Shown: piece after piece, positions 38,667 through 59,836 of the stretch
How the letters are laid out: every line of letters begins with the position of its first letter
How positions within the stretch are numbered: the stretch's first letter is position 1
Assembly: GCF_021601385.1 (NCBI RefSeq)
Contig: NZ_BQHO01000028.1
Location: 21,470 to 85,469 of the forward strand
Direction of reading: 5' to 3'
Source of the DNA: Pseudomonas parasichuanensis
Lineage (GTDB): Bacteria > Pseudomonadota > Gammaproteobacteria > Pseudomonadales > Pseudomonadaceae
Length of the DNA: 64,000 nt
Translations under genes and position numbers: made by a program
The notes under the pieces: generated by a model
Seen by the model: only the letters and a program-made list of their open reading frames with translations
Told to the model about the DNA's origin: nothing
Database searches by the model: none

Positions 38667-39346
38667 GATGCAGCCCCCTCCGGCGCCTGCGCCGGCCCCA
38701 GCCGATAGCCCAGCCCGCGCACCGTCTCGACGATGCCATTGCCCAACTTGCGCCGCAGGTGGTGGATATGCACGTTCAAGGCGTTGCTCTCGACCTCGTC
38801 GCTGAAACCGTAGACGCAGTCCTTGAGCTGTTCGCTGGACAGCACCCGCCCGGGGTTCTGCAACAACGCCTGCAACAGCGCCTGCTCGCGTCGCGACAGG
38901 TCGACCGGCTGCCCGGCCAGGGTCGCCATGCAGCTGCTCGGGTCATAACACAGCGGGCCATGCTCGATCACGTTCACCGCCCGCCCCGCCACCCGACGCA
39001 CCAGGGTGTGCAGGCGGGCTGCCAATTCGCGCAGGTCGAAGGGTTTGAGCAGGTAGTCGTCGGCGCCAGCCTGCAGCCCGTCGACCCGGTCGCTGACCGC
39101 GTCCCGCGCGGTCAGCACCAGCACCGGCAGTGCCTCGCCCTGTTGGCGCAGGCGGCGCAGCAGCTTCAGGCCGTCCTCGTCGGGCAGGCCCAGGTCGAGG
39201 ATCATCACATCGAACTGTGCAGCCTGGAGCATCTGCCGCGCCTGCGACGCATTGCCCACCCGGTCGACGGTGAAACCCTGGGCCGCGAGCCCGGCGCAGA
39301 TACCGCTGGCGATCAGGTCGTCGTCCTCGCAGAGCAGAACGTGCAT
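38663..39346 (-). CDS. OmpR-family response regulator, DsbR-like
   Basis: This 227-residue regulator has a receiver domain (HVLLCEDDDLIASG; phospho-Asp in DVMILDLGLPDEDG; Lys in LLKPFDLREL). The C-terminal winged helix carries LSRREQALLQALLQNPG and VHIHHLRRKLG. It is close to the PmrA/QseB branch. AGGAG precedes the ATG at 39346. It likely controls the divergent dsb operon and possibly itself; a spaced direct repeat at 39447-39463 is a candidate site. Confidence 0.9.
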   Translation of the reverse strand: MHVLLCEDDDLIASGICAGLAAQGFTVDRVGNASQARQMLQAAQFDVMILDLGLPDEDGLKLLRRLRQQGEALPVLVLTARDAVSDRVDGLQAGADDYLLKPFDLRELAARLHTLVRRVAGRAVNVIEHGPLCYDPSSCMATLAGQPVDLSRREQALLQALLQNPGRVLSSEQLKDCVYGFSDEVESNALNVHIHHLRRKLGNGIVETVRGLGYRLGPAQAPEGAAS

Positions 39347-39446
39347 GGTGGGGGCTCCTGGGATGGGGAAGCAGGTATTGCACAAGGCGGTGATTAAGGG
39401 GGGATTATGACGCTTGCCCGGGATTTCGTCGTGGCCACAATCGCGG

Positions 39447-39463
39447 TTTAACCTTCAGTTAAT
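39447..39463 (+). promoter_or_regulatory. Candidate response-regulator direct repeat upstream of dsbD
   Basis: TTTAAC-N5-GTTAAT, two half-sites 11 bp apart as in PmrA-type boxes (each with one deviation), lies in the 165-base gap between the regulator gene and dsbD. Confidence 0.45.
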
Positions 39464-39511
39464 ACCCCCCGGCCAGCATGGCCGCATTCCAAGCTCTGCC
39501 AAGGCGTCGAC

Positions 39512-41224
39512 ATGCGTGTGCTCCTGCTCTTCCTGACATTCCTGCTCGCCGGCCCGCTCCAGGCCAACCCGTTTGCCGCCAAACCGGATTTCCTGCCGGT
39601 GAACCAGGCCTTCGTGCTGACCCACGACCGCCTCGCCGACGGCCAGGTGCGCCTGCATTTCCAGATCCAGGACGGCTACTACCTCTACCAGAAGCGCCTG
39701 AAGTTCGACGGCCTGCCGCCCGAGCAGCACCCGCAATTGCCCCAGGCTGAAAACCACCACGACGAGTTCTTCGGCGACAGCGCGGTGTACCGCACCGAGC
39801 TGGAGCTGCTGTTGCCGGCCAACGCCAGCGGCGAGTTGCGCCTGGGCTGGCAAGGCTGCGCCGACGCCGGGCTGTGCTACCCGCCGCAAACCACACCGAT
39901 CGCCCTGGGCGGCACGCAGGCGCCGGCGGCCGACCAGGCCAGCGACCAGGCCCTGGCCGGCACGCTGCAACAGAGCACCCTGGCCTGGAGCCTGCTGGCG
40001 TTCTTCGGCCTGGGTCTGCTGCTGGCCTTCACCCCTTGCTCGCTGCCGATGCTGCCGATCCTCGCCGGCCTGGTCATGGGCAATGGCGCCAGCGCCCGCC
40101 GTGGCTGGGTACTGGCCGGCGTGTATGTACTGAGCATGGCGCTGGTGTATGCCGCGCTGGGAGTGGTCGCCGCGCTGCTGGGTGCCAGCCTGCAGGCCTG
40201 GTTGCAGCAGCCTTGGCTGCTGGGCAGCCTGGCGGCGCTGTTCGTGCTGCTGGCCCTGCCGATGTTCGGGGCCTTCGAGCTGCAGTTGCCGGCGGCCCTG
40301 CGTGATCGCCTGGACCGCGCCGGGCAAGGCACCCGCGGCGGCAATCTGTATGGCGCGGCACTGCTCGGCGCCTTGTCGGGGTTGCTGATGGGCCCGTGCA
40401 TGACCGCGCCATTGGCGGGCGCGCTGCTGTACATCGCCCAGAGCGGCGATGTGCTGCACGGTGCGCTGGTGCTGTTCAGCCTGGGGCTGGGCATGGGCGT
40501 GCCGCTGCTGTTGCTGGTGACCCTGGGTAATCGCTACCTGCCACGCCCGGGCGCCTGGATGAACCTGGTCAAGGGCCTGTTCGGCTTCGTGTTCCTGGCC
40601 ATGGCCCTTTACACCGTACGCACCCTGCTGGCCGAGCCCTTGCTGCTGGCCCTGGCCGGCGCGTGGCTGATCGCCCTGGGCTGGGCCGCCTGGCCGGCCC
40701 TGCACCGTTTGCCAGCCCTGCGCGCGGTGCCGCTGCTGGGCGCCCTGTGGGGTGGCCTGCTGTTGGTCGGTGCGGCAGCGGGTGGCAGCAACCTGTGGCA
40801 GCCGCTGCAGCCCTTCGCGGGCACGGCCAATAGCGCCGCCCAGGCCAGCGCCCATGACGCCTTCGTCACGGTCAAAAACCCCGCCGACCTGCAGCGCGAA
40901 CTCGATGCCGCCAAGGCCCGTGGCCAGTGGGTGCTGGTGGACTACTATGCCGACTGGTGCGTGTCGTGCAAGGTCATGGAGAAACAGGTGTTCGGCCGTG
41001 CCGATGTACTGGCCAGCCTCGACGGCGTGCACCTGCTGCGCCTGGATGTCACCGCCGACACGCCGGCCAGCCGCGAACTGCTGCAGCGCTACCAGGTGCC
41101 AGGCCCGCCCAGCCTGATCTGGGTCGGCCCGGAAGGCGATGAACGCCGCGCCCGGCGAATCACCGGCGAAATCGACGCCGCAGGCTTCCTGCAACACTGG
41201 GCCCAGACCAGGAGCCAAGGCTGA
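39512..41224 (+). CDS. dsbD: Thiol:disulfide interchange protein DsbD
   Basis: This 570-residue protein moves reducing power from cytosolic thioredoxin to the periplasm. A signal peptide (cleavage around LLAGPLQA) leads to the N-terminal domain with its cysteine pair in WQGCADAGLCYPP. The eight-helix membrane domain has cysteines in AFTPCSLPML and LLMGPCMTAPLAG. The C-terminal thioredoxin domain has DYYADWCVSCKVMEKQVF. All six redox cysteines are present. It is the first gene of the dsbD-dsbE-dsbG unit and overlaps the next gene by one base. Confidence 0.94.
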   Translation: MRVLLLFLTFLLAGPLQANPFAAKPDFLPVNQAFVLTHDRLADGQVRLHFQIQDGYYLYQKRLKFDGLPPEQHPQLPQAENHHDEFFGDSAVYRTELELLLPANASGELRLGWQGCADAGLCYPPQTTPIALGGTQAPAADQASDQALAGTLQQSTLAWSLLAFFGLGLLLAFTPCSLPMLPILAGLVMGNGASARRGWVLAGVYVLSMALVYAALGVVAALLGASLQAWLQQPWLLGSLAALFVLLALPMFGAFELQLPAALRDRLDRAGQGTRGGNLYGAALLGALSGLLMGPCMTAPLAGALLYIAQSGDVLHGALVLFSLGLGMGVPLLLLVTLGNRYLPRPGAWMNLVKGLFGFVFLAMALYTVRTLLAEPLLLALAGAWLIALGWAAWPALHRLPALRAVPLLGALWGGLLLVGAAAGGSNLWQPLQPFAGTANSAAQASAHDAFVTVKNPADLQRELDAAKARGQWVLVDYYADWCVSCKVMEKQVFGRADVLASLDGVHLLRLDVTADTPASRELLQRYQVPGPPSLIWVGPEGDERRARRITGEIDAAGFLQHWAQTRSQG

Positions 41225-42054
41225 TGCTGACCGTCACCCTCGGGCCATTGACCATGGCCCTGAACCACTTGCTGTTGCTCGCTGCGCTGGGCATTGCCTG
41301 CCTGGTCGGCTGGCGCGTGGCCAAGCGCGGTGGCGAGAACCCCGAGTCGGCGTTGTTCAATGTGTTTTTGCTGGGCTTGCTATGCGCCCGCCTGGGCTTC
41401 GTCCTGGCCTACTGGCCGATGTACCGCGACGAACCGCTGCAAGTCATCGATATCCGTGACGGTGGCTTCCTGCTCTGGGGCGGCCTGTTCGGCATCGTGC
41501 TGGGTGCACTCTGGCAAGGCTGGCGCCGCCCCGGCCTGCGCCGCCCACTGGGTTGGGCGCTGGCCAGCGGCGCCCTGTTCTGGGTGCTGGGCGGCCTGGG
41601 CAGCCACCTGTACAGCAAAGGCACCGAATTGCCGCAGTTGACCCTGCGCGACAACCGCGGCCAGGCAGTGGCGCTGCACGATTACCGTGGGCGCCCGCTG
41701 GTGATCAATATCTGGGCTACCTGGTGCCCGCCGTGCCGCCGCGAAATGCCGGTGCTGCAGCAGGCTCAGCACGACTACCCCCACGTGACCTTCCTGTTCG
41801 TCAACCAGGGCGAAACGCCCGAAAACGTCAGCACCTTCATGGCCACCACCGGCCTGATGCTGTCCCACGTGCTGTTCGACGGCACCGGCGAGCTGGCACG
41901 CAAGGTCGGCTCCATGGCCCTGCCCACCACCCTGTTCTACAACGCCGAAGGGCGGCTGGTCGGCAGCCACCTGGGCGAGCTGTCGCGGGCCAGCCTGCGC
42001 CACGCCCTGGAACCCTTCGACCGCGCCGACGCGCCCGCCCCACAAGGAAACTGA
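41224..42054 (+). CDS. TlpA/DsbE-like thioredoxin with Lgt-like membrane domain
   Basis: This 276-residue protein is a fusion. Residues 1-125 form about four hydrophobic segments resembling prolipoprotein diacylglyceryl transferase (ARLGFVLAYWPMYRDEPL then RDGGFLLWGGLFGIVLG). Residues 135-265 are a TlpA/ResA-like thioredoxin with INIWATWCPPCRREMPVL and the cis-proline segment SMALPTTLFYN. The Lgt part is too short to be a full enzyme and probably serves as a membrane anchor. It is the counterpart of PA2477 and likely takes electrons from DsbD. Confidence 0.85.
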   Translation: MLTVTLGPLTMALNHLLLLAALGIACLVGWRVAKRGGENPESALFNVFLLGLLCARLGFVLAYWPMYRDEPLQVIDIRDGGFLLWGGLFGIVLGALWQGWRRPGLRRPLGWALASGALFWVLGGLGSHLYSKGTELPQLTLRDNRGQAVALHDYRGRPLVINIWATWCPPCRREMPVLQQAQHDYPHVTFLFVNQGETPENVSTFMATTGLMLSHVLFDGTGELARKVGSMALPTTLFYNAEGRLVGSHLGELSRASLRHALEPFDRADAPAPQGN

Positions 42055-42055
42055 C

Positions 42056-42814
42056 ATGCGCTTGAATGCCCTGCTGCCCCTCACCCTCGCCCTGCTGGCC
42101 GCCCCCGCGCTGCAGGCAGAAGAACTGCCCAAGGCGATCCAGCAACTGCAAGCCAAGGGCGCGGTGATCAAAGGCAGCTTCGATGCCCCCAATGGCCTGC
42201 GCGGCTACGCCGCCGAGTACCAGAACAACGGCATCGCCCTGTACCTCACGCCCGACGGCAAGCACGTGCTGGTCGGCAGCCTGTTCGACGAGCAAGGCAA
42301 GGACCTCAGCGCCGAGCCGCTGGAGAAACTGGTGTACGCCCCAATGAGCAAGGCGATCTGGGCAAAGATGGAAAAGACCGCCTGGATTGCCGACGGCAAG
42401 GCCGACGCACCGCGTATCGTCTACCTGTTCAGCGACCCCAACTGCCCGTACTGCAACATGTTCTGGCAGCAGGCCCGGCCGTGGGTCGAGTCGGGCAAGG
42501 TGCAACTGCGCCATATCATGGTCGGCATCATCCGCGAGGACAGCCCGGGCAAGTCCGCCGCCCTGCTCGCCGCCAAGGACCCAAGCAAGGCCTTGCTGGC
42601 CCATGAGTCGGCGGGCAAGGCGAGCACGCTCAAGGCGCTGGAGAAAGTGCCGGAAGCGGTGCAGAAGAAGCTCGAGGGCAACCAGGCGTTGATGGAAGAG
42701 CTGGGGCTGGCAGCGACGCCGGCGATTTTCTTCCAGGATGAGAATGGGCAGTTGCAGAGCCAGCAAGGGGCGCCACGGCCGGAGATGCTGGGCAAGATCC
42801 TCGGCAAGCGTTGA
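42056..42814 (+). CDS. dsbG: Periplasmic disulfide isomerase DsbG
   Basis: This 252-residue protein has a signal peptide (cleavage after ALQA), an N-terminal dimerisation domain (about 20-90), and a thioredoxin-like domain with FSDPNCPYCNMFWQQA and cis-proline AATPAIFFQDENGQ. DsbG rescues cysteine residues from sulfenylation or wrong pairing and is kept reduced by DsbD. It lies one base after the previous gene. A REP pair follows. Confidence 0.92.
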   Translation: MRLNALLPLTLALLAAPALQAEELPKAIQQLQAKGAVIKGSFDAPNGLRGYAAEYQNNGIALYLTPDGKHVLVGSLFDEQGKDLSAEPLEKLVYAPMSKAIWAKMEKTAWIADGKADAPRIVYLFSDPNCPYCNMFWQQARPWVESGKVQLRHIMVGIIREDSPGKSAALLAAKDPSKALLAHESAGKASTLKALEKVPEAVQKKLEGNQALMEELGLAATPAIFFQDENGQLQSQQGAPRPEMLGKILGKR

Positions 42815-42833
42815 ATGGTCGCAGTCCTGTGCC

Positions 42834-42926
42834 GGCCCCTTCGCGGGTAAACCCGCTCCCACAGATACGCCGCTGGATTGAAGATTGCGGTGTACCTGTG
42901 GGAGCGGGTTCACCCGCGAAGGGGCC
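42834..42926. repeat. Inverted REP pair
   Basis: Arms with GGCCCCTTCGCGGGTAAACC and its facing copy (ending CACCCGCGAAGGGGCC) surround a spacer. It lies between the convergent dsbG and pvdL genes. Confidence 0.88.
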
Positions 42927-42947
42927 AACGCGGATTTCCCGACTAAG

Positions 42948-55892
<12,945 letters not shown>

Positions 55893-55985
55893 GGAGTGTT
55901 CCTGCCAGTGTCTGGTTGAGTCGTGCCGAGGCTGTGCCACGCCAGCTTGGCGGGCAGCGCTGGGCAGCCGGATGTACACAGGGGA

Positions 55986-56009
55986 ACGGATGGACAGGGG
56001 AAGAAATTA
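55986..56009 (-). promoter_or_regulatory. PvdS iron-starvation box of pvdL (TAATT variant)
   Basis: On the minus strand TAATT (56005-56009), exactly 16 bases, then CGT (55986-55988). One base differs from TAAAT. It lies about 94 bases before the pvdL ATG. Confidence 0.7.
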
Positions 56010-56115
56010 GCCCCGCCGGGCTGCAGGCAGAGGTGCTGGGGCCTGCGACGGTTTGAAGCAGTTCACAGCGTTTGGCTTAGAACCAGATGGAATGCTAAAT
56101 CATTAACTTTCGTAT

Positions 56116-56142
56116 TTGACAATCATTATCATTATGCATAGT
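56116..56142 (+). promoter_or_regulatory. Promoter and Fur box of pvdS
   Basis: A consensus TTGACA (56116-56121) overlaps a Fur box at 56118-56136 that matches 15 of 19 consensus positions and reads as three hexamers GACAAT CATTAT CATTAT. CATAGT (56137-56142) is a possible -10. Iron-loaded Fur would block RNA polymerase directly. Confidence 0.85.
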
Positions 56143-56213
56143 TTGTCGCACGTCGTAGGAAGCCTCCCAACGGGACGTGCTCCCTTTCCCCTCTGAGACA
56201 AGGTGAAAATTCC

Positions 56214-56741
56214 ATGGCGGAACAACTGTCCACAAGTAAGTGCGATTCACCACTGCTCCAGGCGTTCGTCGACAACCGCAGCATCCTGGTCAAGATCGCC
56301 GCGCGCATCACTGGCTGCCGTTCACGCGCCGAGGATGTGGTGCAGGACGCGTTCTTCCGGCTCAGCGCCGCGCCGCAGATCACCTCGTCGTTCAAGGCCC
56401 AGCTCAGCTACCTGTTCCAGATCGTGCGCAACCTGGCCATCGACCACTACCGCAAGCAGGCCATGGAGTTGAAGTACTCCGGCAGCGAGGAGGAAGGGTT
56501 GAACGTGGTCATCCAGAACGCCTCGCCCGAAGCCACGCACATCAACCTGGCGACCCTCGAACACATTGCCGATGCGCTCAACGAGCTGCCCCAGCGCACC
56601 CGCTATGCCTTCGAGATGTACCGCCTGCATGGCGTGCCGCAGAAGGACATCGCCAAGGAGCTGGGGGTGTCGCCGACGCTGGTCAACTTCATGATCCGCG
56701 ATGCGCTCATCCATTGCCGCAAGAGCAGCCGCCAAGCCTGA
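56214..56741 (+). CDS. pvdS: Extracytoplasmic sigma factor PvdS (PfrI-type)
   Basis: This 175-residue ECF sigma factor is the master activator of pyoverdine synthesis. Region 2 shows RSRAEDVVQDAFFRLSAAP and YLFQIVRNLAIDHYRKQAME. Region 4 shows LPQRTRYAFEMYRLHGVPQK and AKELGVSPTLVNFMIRDA. The ATG at 56214 has AAGG about 8 bases upstream. It sits divergently from pvdL as in other P. putida-group strains. No pvdG thioesterase gene lies between them. A strong Fur box covers its promoter. Confidence 0.95.
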   Translation: MAEQLSTSKCDSPLLQAFVDNRSILVKIAARITGCRSRAEDVVQDAFFRLSAAPQITSSFKAQLSYLFQIVRNLAIDHYRKQAMELKYSGSEEEGLNVVIQNASPEATHINLATLEHIADALNELPQRTRYAFEMYRLHGVPQKDIAKELGVSPTLVNFMIRDALIHCRKSSRQA

Positions 56742-56748
56742 AATCCCT

Positions 56749-56852
56749 GGGGTCGCTTCGCGCCCCTATCGCGGCACAAGGCCGCTCCTACAGGGAATCA
56801 CACTGTCCTGTAGGAGCGGCCTTGTGCCGCGATAGGGCCGCAAAGCGGCCCC
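56749..56852. repeat. Inverted REP pair
   Basis: Facing copies ending CACAAGGCCGCTCCTACAGG and starting CTGTAGGAGCGGCCTTGTGC, with internal palindromes. It lies between convergent pvdS and the acetyltransferase gene. Confidence 0.88.
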
Positions 56853-56859
56853 TGCTGCA

Positions 56860-57870
56860 TCACACCAACTGGCACCGATCGAAGAACCGCTCCCGCCCCA
56901 GGATCATCAACGCCGCCCGCTTGTGCGGGAAATCGAACGCTTTCTCGCAGTGGAAGCACTGGTCGTGCATGTAGCCGATCATCTTGCCGTTGTCGGCACG
57001 CGGCTCGGCCACCACCCGCTGGGTGCGCGGGTCGTCGAGGAACAGGTAGTGCACCAGCGCCGACAGCCAGCTGGCGACCTTGTGCGGACCGCGATGTGTC
57101 TCCTCGCCCACCAGCATGTGGATGCCACGGTCGTAGTCGTCGGCCGGGTAGAACGGCGCGATGCGATCCTCCTTGGCCCAGTACGCTTCGAAATAAGCGA
57201 ACGGCTCGTCGTCGAAGCAGCCGATCAGGGTCAGGGTGTGCGGATCTTGCTCAAGCTTGGCCAGGTATTCGCGGTGCTGCTCGAGCGAGCCACCTTCCTG
57301 CCAGAACTGCTCCACGCGCGGGTTGTTCTGCCAGCGGTTGAAGCGTTCGAGGTCCTGGCTGATTTCCAGGGTGCGCAGCGACACCCAGGCCCCCAGACGC
57401 GCATCGAAGCGTCGGTACACCTCACCCCGTGGCTTGGGTGCCCGGCGCGGGTGACGCTTGCCGTTGCTCAACTGCATTTGCTGCGGATAGACCCCGGCCA
57501 GGGACTCGCCGAGCCACGGCTGGGGCAGTTGCCAGAACAGCGTGCGTTCGCACAGGTAACGACCCGGCGCCGCATCAGGCAGCAACAGGCCACTGGCGAC
57601 GGCCTGGGGTATCGGTTGCGGCAGGTGCCAGGCCAGGCGCTGGCAGGCCGGTTCGCGTGACAACAGCCAGTAGCAGGCAGCCCACAGCGCCTGCTCCGGG
57701 CGCTCGGGGCAGATCTGTTGCAGGTGGGCTTCGAGGGTGTCGCCCGGCACCAGGCGCAGGCTGATGAGGGGGCGTCCTTCCAGGGTCAGGCTCAGGCGGC
57801 AATCGCCTTCGTCGGCCTGCAGGCTGCGCCAGCGTGGCGCGCAAGGGGGCGTAGCGGCATCGAACGGCAT
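56860..57870 (-). CDS. Hydroxyornithine acetyltransferase, PvdYII-like (AlcB/IucB family)
   Basis: This 336-residue protein ends in the siderophore acyltransferase domain of AlcB/IucB/RhbD (GNAT fold; about residues 150-336). Visible are RWQNNPRVEQFWQEGG, FAYFEAYWAKEDRIAPFY, GIHMLVGEETHRGPHKVA, VVAEPRADNGKMIGYM and the terminal HKRAALMILGRERFF. Such enzymes acetylate a hydroxylamine, here most likely N5-hydroxyornithine, giving the acetyl-hydroxyornithine of many pyoverdines. The N-terminal 140 residues are variable. The ATG at 57870 is used; an in-frame GTG four codons earlier is possible and neither has a clear ribosome-binding site. A PvdS box lies about 45 bases upstream. Confidence 0.8.
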   Translation of the reverse strand: MPFDAATPPCAPRWRSLQADEGDCRLSLTLEGRPLISLRLVPGDTLEAHLQQICPERPEQALWAACYWLLSREPACQRLAWHLPQPIPQAVASGLLLPDAAPGRYLCERTLFWQLPQPWLGESLAGVYPQQMQLSNGKRHPRRAPKPRGEVYRRFDARLGAWVSLRTLEISQDLERFNRWQNNPRVEQFWQEGGSLEQHREYLAKLEQDPHTLTLIGCFDDEPFAYFEAYWAKEDRIAPFYPADDYDRGIHMLVGEETHRGPHKVASWLSALVHYLFLDDPRTQRVVAEPRADNGKMIGYMHDQCFHCEKAFDFPHKRAALMILGRERFFDRCQLV

Positions 57871-57912
57871 GTCAGGGCTCACAGGAAATGAAAGAAAGGC
57901 TCACTCCTGAGA

Positions 57913-57936
57913 ACGTCTGCATGCCGAGGCAATTTA
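57913..57936 (-). promoter_or_regulatory. PvdS iron-starvation box of the acetyltransferase gene
   Basis: On the minus strand TAAAT (57932-57936), 16 bases, then CGT (57913-57915). The TAA of TAAAT is also the stop codon of the upstream binding-protein gene. Confidence 0.82.
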
Positions 57937-58734
57937 GTCGCGGGGCGCTTCGACGGTGATCTTGTAGGGCTGGAAGATGCGCAACAGCTCACCGTTCTCG
58001 CGCAGTCGGCGCAACAACCCGGTGAAACCTTCGGCGCTGATGGGGGCGTCCGGACGCAGCAGCGCGTAATGGTGGTAGACCTGGTCGACCCGCTGCGAGG
58101 CCATCAGCTGGTTGAGGCTGGCAGGGTTGCGTTTGAGAAAGTCGCTGAGGTACGAGCGGGTCACCAGGGCGATGTCGGCACGCCCGCGCTCGACCATGGA
58201 CAGGTTGCTGTCGTGGGAATAGGTCAGGGTCGCCTGAAAGCGTTGCCTGAGCAGCGCCGGGTCGGGCTCGAAGTCGGCGAAGGCATAGTGGTAGCCGTTG
58301 AACAACGCCAGGCGCTTGCCGTGCAGGTCATCGAAATAGTGCTGGTCACGCCCCGGCTGCTGGCGCGTGACGAAGATCTCGGCATCCTCCAGCCCCATGT
58401 CCACGGTCGTGTGCGCGATGCCCTGCCACCCCCATTGCGGGTTCTCGAAAATCGCCATGTCGGTGCGGCCTTGCTGGAAGTCGCCGAAGCGCCGGGGGAT
58501 CGAGGTGGGCACCAGTACGAAGCGGTAGTCGGCCTGCAGCGCGTTCAACGCCTCCACCAGCTGTGGCAGCAGGCCGGTATCGGCGCCCTGCTCCGGGCGA
58601 ACGGTATAAGGCGGGAAATGCGCCGCACCAATCTTCACCTCGACCGCCTCGCCCGCCCACGTCGCCGCCGTCAGCGACAACGCGGCGAACAACAACACAA
58701 GGCAGGACAGCTTGAGGCTGGGCAGAGGGATCAA
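57934..58734 (-). CDS. Periplasmic binding protein, SBP family 3
   Basis: This 266-residue protein has a signal peptide (KLSCLVLLFAALSLTAATWA). The family 3 solute-binding pattern follows: KIGAAHFPPYTV, DTGLLPQLVEALNAL, RTDMAIFENPQWGW and KRLALFNGYHYAFADF. VERGRADIALVTRSYL also fits. No permease is adjacent. The only plausible start is TTG at 58734, preceded by a weak ribosome-binding site. Its stop codon overlaps the PvdS box of the next gene; the two need not be co-regulated. Confidence 0.8.
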   Translation of the reverse strand: MIPLPSLKLSCLVLLFAALSLTAATWAGEAVEVKIGAAHFPPYTVRPEQGADTGLLPQLVEALNALQADYRFVLVPTSIPRRFGDFQQGRTDMAIFENPQWGWQGIAHTTVDMGLEDAEIFVTRQQPGRDQHYFDDLHGKRLALFNGYHYAFADFEPDPALLRQRFQATLTYSHDSNLSMVERGRADIALVTRSYLSDFLKRNPASLNQLMASQRVDQVYHHYALLRPDAPISAEGFTGLLRRLRENGELLRIFQPYKITVEAPRD

Positions 58735-58912
58735 GTCGGGACACTCGTCACGGGTGGTGGCCTGGATGCGCCTAAGCTAGGCGTTTTCCCAGGCGTGCAC
58801 AACCGCCGGATATGCCAAAGTGCCAGCGGATGCCGCGCGCCGCGACATTGGCTACCCTTTACGGGCCCGCCGGTGAGAAGGCGGGCTACCGCGTATTGAT
58901 AGGGAGCCTGGC

Positions 58913-59464
58913 ATGGGCCACTGGTTGGTGATCGACCTGGAAGCCACCACCGACGACGGCGGCTGGCCGGTCACGGAGATGGAAATCATAGAAATCGGCG
59001 CGAGCCTGGTCACCCGTGAAGGGCGCGAGGTGGACCACTTCCAGCGTTTCGTACGGCCCCGGCGGCGGCCGCAGCTGACGCCGTTCTGCCGCGAGCTGAC
59101 CCATATAAGCCAGGCCGATGTCGATGGCGCCGAGCCCTTCGGCACGGTGTGGGGCGCCTTCGAACGCTGGCTGGGTGAGCACCAGGCGCAGCTGCAGGCC
59201 TGGGTCAGCTGGGGCGACTACGACCGCAAGCAACTGCTGCAGGAGTGGCACCTGCATCACCAGCGCAGCCTGCTCGAACAGTTGCCGCACATCAACCTCA
59301 AGCAGCGCTTCGCCAAGGCCCGCCACCTGCAGCGGCCGGCTGGGCTCAACAGCGCCCTGCAACTGGCCGGGCTGCAGTTCAGCGGCCAGCAGCACAGGGC
59401 CCTGGAAGATGCGCGCAACACTGCCCGGCTGCTGCCGTTGAGCCTGCCGGCGGGCGGCGCCTGA
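58913..59464 (+). CDS. DEDD-family 3'-5' exonuclease
   Basis: This 183-residue protein has the exonuclease core of the DnaQ/ERI1 type. Exo I is WLVIDLEATT (Asp-Glu). Exo II is within QAWVSWGDYDRKQLLQ. Exo III is HRALEDARNTARLL (His and Asp). Relatives such as KapD and ERI1 trim structured RNA, so an RNA substrate is likely but not shown. GGGAG precedes the ATG. Confidence 0.85.
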   Translation: MGHWLVIDLEATTDDGGWPVTEMEIIEIGASLVTREGREVDHFQRFVRPRRRPQLTPFCRELTHISQADVDGAEPFGTVWGAFERWLGEHQAQLQAWVSWGDYDRKQLLQEWHLHHQRSLLEQLPHINLKQRFAKARHLQRPAGLNSALQLAGLQFSGQQHRALEDARNTARLLPLSLPAGGA

Positions 59465-59536
59465 AACAGATGACGCAAGGGCGGGCCTTGGGCATACTGG
59501 CCAGCCCTTTTTTCATCCCCTTTTCAGGAGTCGCCC

Positions 59537-59821
59537 ATGTTCAAGGTCAATGAGTACTTCGATGGCACCGTCAAGTCGATCGCCTTCCAGGGTACGGAAG
59601 GTCCGGCTACCGTTGGCGTGATGGCCCCGGGCGAATACGAGTTCGGCACCGCCAAGCGCGAAATCATGCATGTGGTTTCCGGCGCGCTGATCGTCAAGCT
59701 GCCGGGCAGCGACAACTGGGAAACCTTCAACGCCGGCGACAAATTCAATGTGGCCGCCGACAGCAAGTTCCAGTTGCAGGTGAAGGTCGATACCGCCTAC
59801 CTGTGCGAGTACCGCGACTAA
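59537..59821 (+). CDS. ppnP: Pyrimidine/purine nucleoside phosphorylase PpnP
   Basis: This 94-residue cupin-like protein matches the PpnP (DUF1255) family over its whole length. Typical segments are [37 protein letters not shown] and [31 protein letters not shown] and the ending YLCEYRD follow. The enzyme splits nucleosides with phosphate for base salvage. CAGGAG lies about 7 bases before the ATG. A REP pair follows. Confidence 0.95.
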   Translation: MFKVNEYFDGTVKSIAFQGTEGPATVGVMAPGEYEFGTAKREIMHVVSGALIVKLPGSDNWETFNAGDKFNVAADSKFQLQVKVDTAYLCEYRD

Positions 59822-59836
59822 GCGATAGCCTGCACT

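Noticed and set aside
56095-56113. TAAAT followed by CGT upstream of pvdS as a PvdS box
   Set aside because: The spacing is 10 bases, not 16 or 17. pvdS has a sigma70-type promoter with a Fur box instead.
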